From contig CAVTZG010000008.1 of NCBI GenBank assembly GCA_963739135.1, positions 496,001-560,000 on the forward strand: a DNA stretch of 64,000 bases, in the 5' to 3' direction. The notes under the pieces were generated by a model. It was not told where the DNA came from. It did not search any database and was given only the letters and a program-made list of their open reading frames with translations. The position numbers were made by a program, and so were the translations under genes. Each line of letters opens with the position of its first letter. Position 1 is the stretch's first letter. Shown piece after piece: positions 63,429 through 64,000 of this stretch. The stretch comes from Palsa-504 sp963739135. GTDB taxonomy: Bacteria; Actinomycetota; Actinomycetes; Streptosporangiales; Streptosporangiaceae.

Positions 63429-64000
63429 ATGCGCAGCATCTGGGCCGGGGCCATATCTTTTGGCCTGGTCGTCATCCCGGTGAAGCTCTACGCTGCCACC
63501 GAGCAGCGCGACATTACGTTCCGTCAGGTGCACCGCAAGGACGGGGCCCGGATCCAGTTCCGCCGGGTGTGCACGCTGGACGGCGAGGAAGTCCCCTATT
63601 CCGACATCGCCAAGGGCTATGAACTGCCTACCGGCGACATGGTGGTGCTCACCGACGAGGACCTGGCCGACCTGCCGCTGGTCACCGCCCACCGGATCGA
63701 GGTCCTGCACTTCGCGCCGAGTGCCCAGGTCGAGCCGATCTACGCGGCCAAGAGCTACTACCTGGAGCCCGAGCCGCCCGGGGCCCGGGCCTACGTGCTG
63801 TTCCGCGACGCGCTGGAGAAGTCGGGCAAGGTGGCCGTGGCCAAGGTCGCCCTGCGCCAGCGCGAGGCGCTGGCCGCGCTGCGGGTCAGGGACGGCGTCA
63901 TCACGCTGGAGACCCTGCTGTGGCCCGACGAGGTGCGCAAGCCGGACTTCGCCTTCCTGGACGAGGACATCGAGGTCAGGTCCCAGGAGCTGAAGATGGC
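63429..64000 (+). CDS. ku: Non-homologous end-joining protein Ku, 3'-truncated by the window edge
   Basis: The first ~190 residues of bacterial Ku, a homodimeric ring that binds double-strand DNA ends and recruits LigD. Start MRSIWAGAISFGLVVIPVKLY is the canonical N-terminus; later blocks VPYSDIAKGYE, VVLTDEDL and SYYLEPE are also typical. The frame is open to the last base. ATG 63429 has GGTGAGG upstream. ligD is not in the window. Confidence 0.95.
   Translation, partial: MRSIWAGAISFGLVVIPVKLYAATEQRDITFRQVHRKDGARIQFRRVCTLDGEEVPYSDIAKGYELPTGDMVVLTDEDLADLPLVTAHRIEVLHFAPSAQVEPIYAAKSYYLEPEPPGARAYVLFRDALEKSGKVAVAKVALRQREALAALRVRDGVITLETLLWPDEVRKPDFAFLDEDIEVRSQELKM

Overview
The window is chromosomal DNA from a high-GC Gram-positive bacterium of the Actinomycetes. 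The evidence is the very G+C-rich coding sequence, frequent GTG/TTG starts, and gene orders that are hallmarks of the group: manB-Trm112-sugar isomerase-ahcY, mtrA-mtrB-lpqB-hpf-secA, prfB-ftsE-ftsX-smpB-ssrA, and O-methyltransferase/sigE-anti-sigma-tatB-mrp. Small actinobacterial marker families (DUF3499, DUF3117, DUF3107, DUF6912, DUF6758, HGxxPAAW) are also present. A Streptosporangiales-like relative is my guess, but the sequence alone does not settle the genus. No phage, IS element, CRISPR array or classical tRNA gene was seen; almost everything is core genome.

Layout. 1-7400: the end of a secreted DUF5719 protein, an SDR oxidoreductase, a zincin-like protein without its zinc motif, DUF3499, and a tightly coupled hexose-phosphate operon (manB, Trm112, SIS isomerase, CDF transporter). 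7500-13900: a MerR-type regulator, S-adenosylhomocysteine hydrolase (ahcY), a second short-type ahcY-like frame with neither a normal start nor a normal stop, a GT-C-like membrane protein, uracil-DNA glycosylase and a DUF72 protein. 14000-25500: MtrAB-LpqB envelope signalling, ribosome hibernation factor, a NarL-type regulator, a YcaQ-type DNA glycosylase and SecA. 25500-34000: Rv3235-family protein, two HAD hydrolases, an orphan Vsr nuclease, pruA, a GDSL esterase and acetoacetyl-CoA synthetase, with several tandem or inverted repeats between the genes. 34050-38910: a ~1,618-residue NAD-glutamate dehydrogenase broken by one frame change at a G-run; pruA and this enzyme together would carry proline carbon to 2-oxoglutarate. 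38900-46560: lipoprotein, release factor 2 with an unusual anticodon tripeptide, ftsEX, smpB, a penicillin-binding-protein fold lacking all three catalytic motifs, and tmRNA. SmpB and tmRNA are partners in ribosome rescue.

46660-53100: an MFS transporter pseudogene, DUF3117, the SigE stress regulon core (O-methyltransferase, sigE, anti-sigma factor, RseB-like lipoprotein, tatB), mrp and a NUDIX hydrolase. 53100-64000: a secreted protein of unknown function with its own promoter, long leader and strong terminator; DUF6758-PHP-membrane protein-MBL-RecB-like nuclease; an alpha/beta hydrolase; DEAD-box helicase, DUF3107 and TetR; a flavin oxidoreductase without redox cysteines; and the start of the NHEJ gene ku behind a perfect inverted repeat.

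The most unusual points are RF2 with Ser-Lys-Tyr where Ser-Pro-Phe is expected, a cluster of catalytically degenerate members of well-known enzyme families, the ahcY-like frame that begins in +1 register just after the ahcY stop, and several short repeats. Three separate loci (GDH, MFS remnant, ahcY-like frame) show frame problems, two of them at homopolymers. Indel errors in the assembly must therefore be excluded before biological explanations are preferred.
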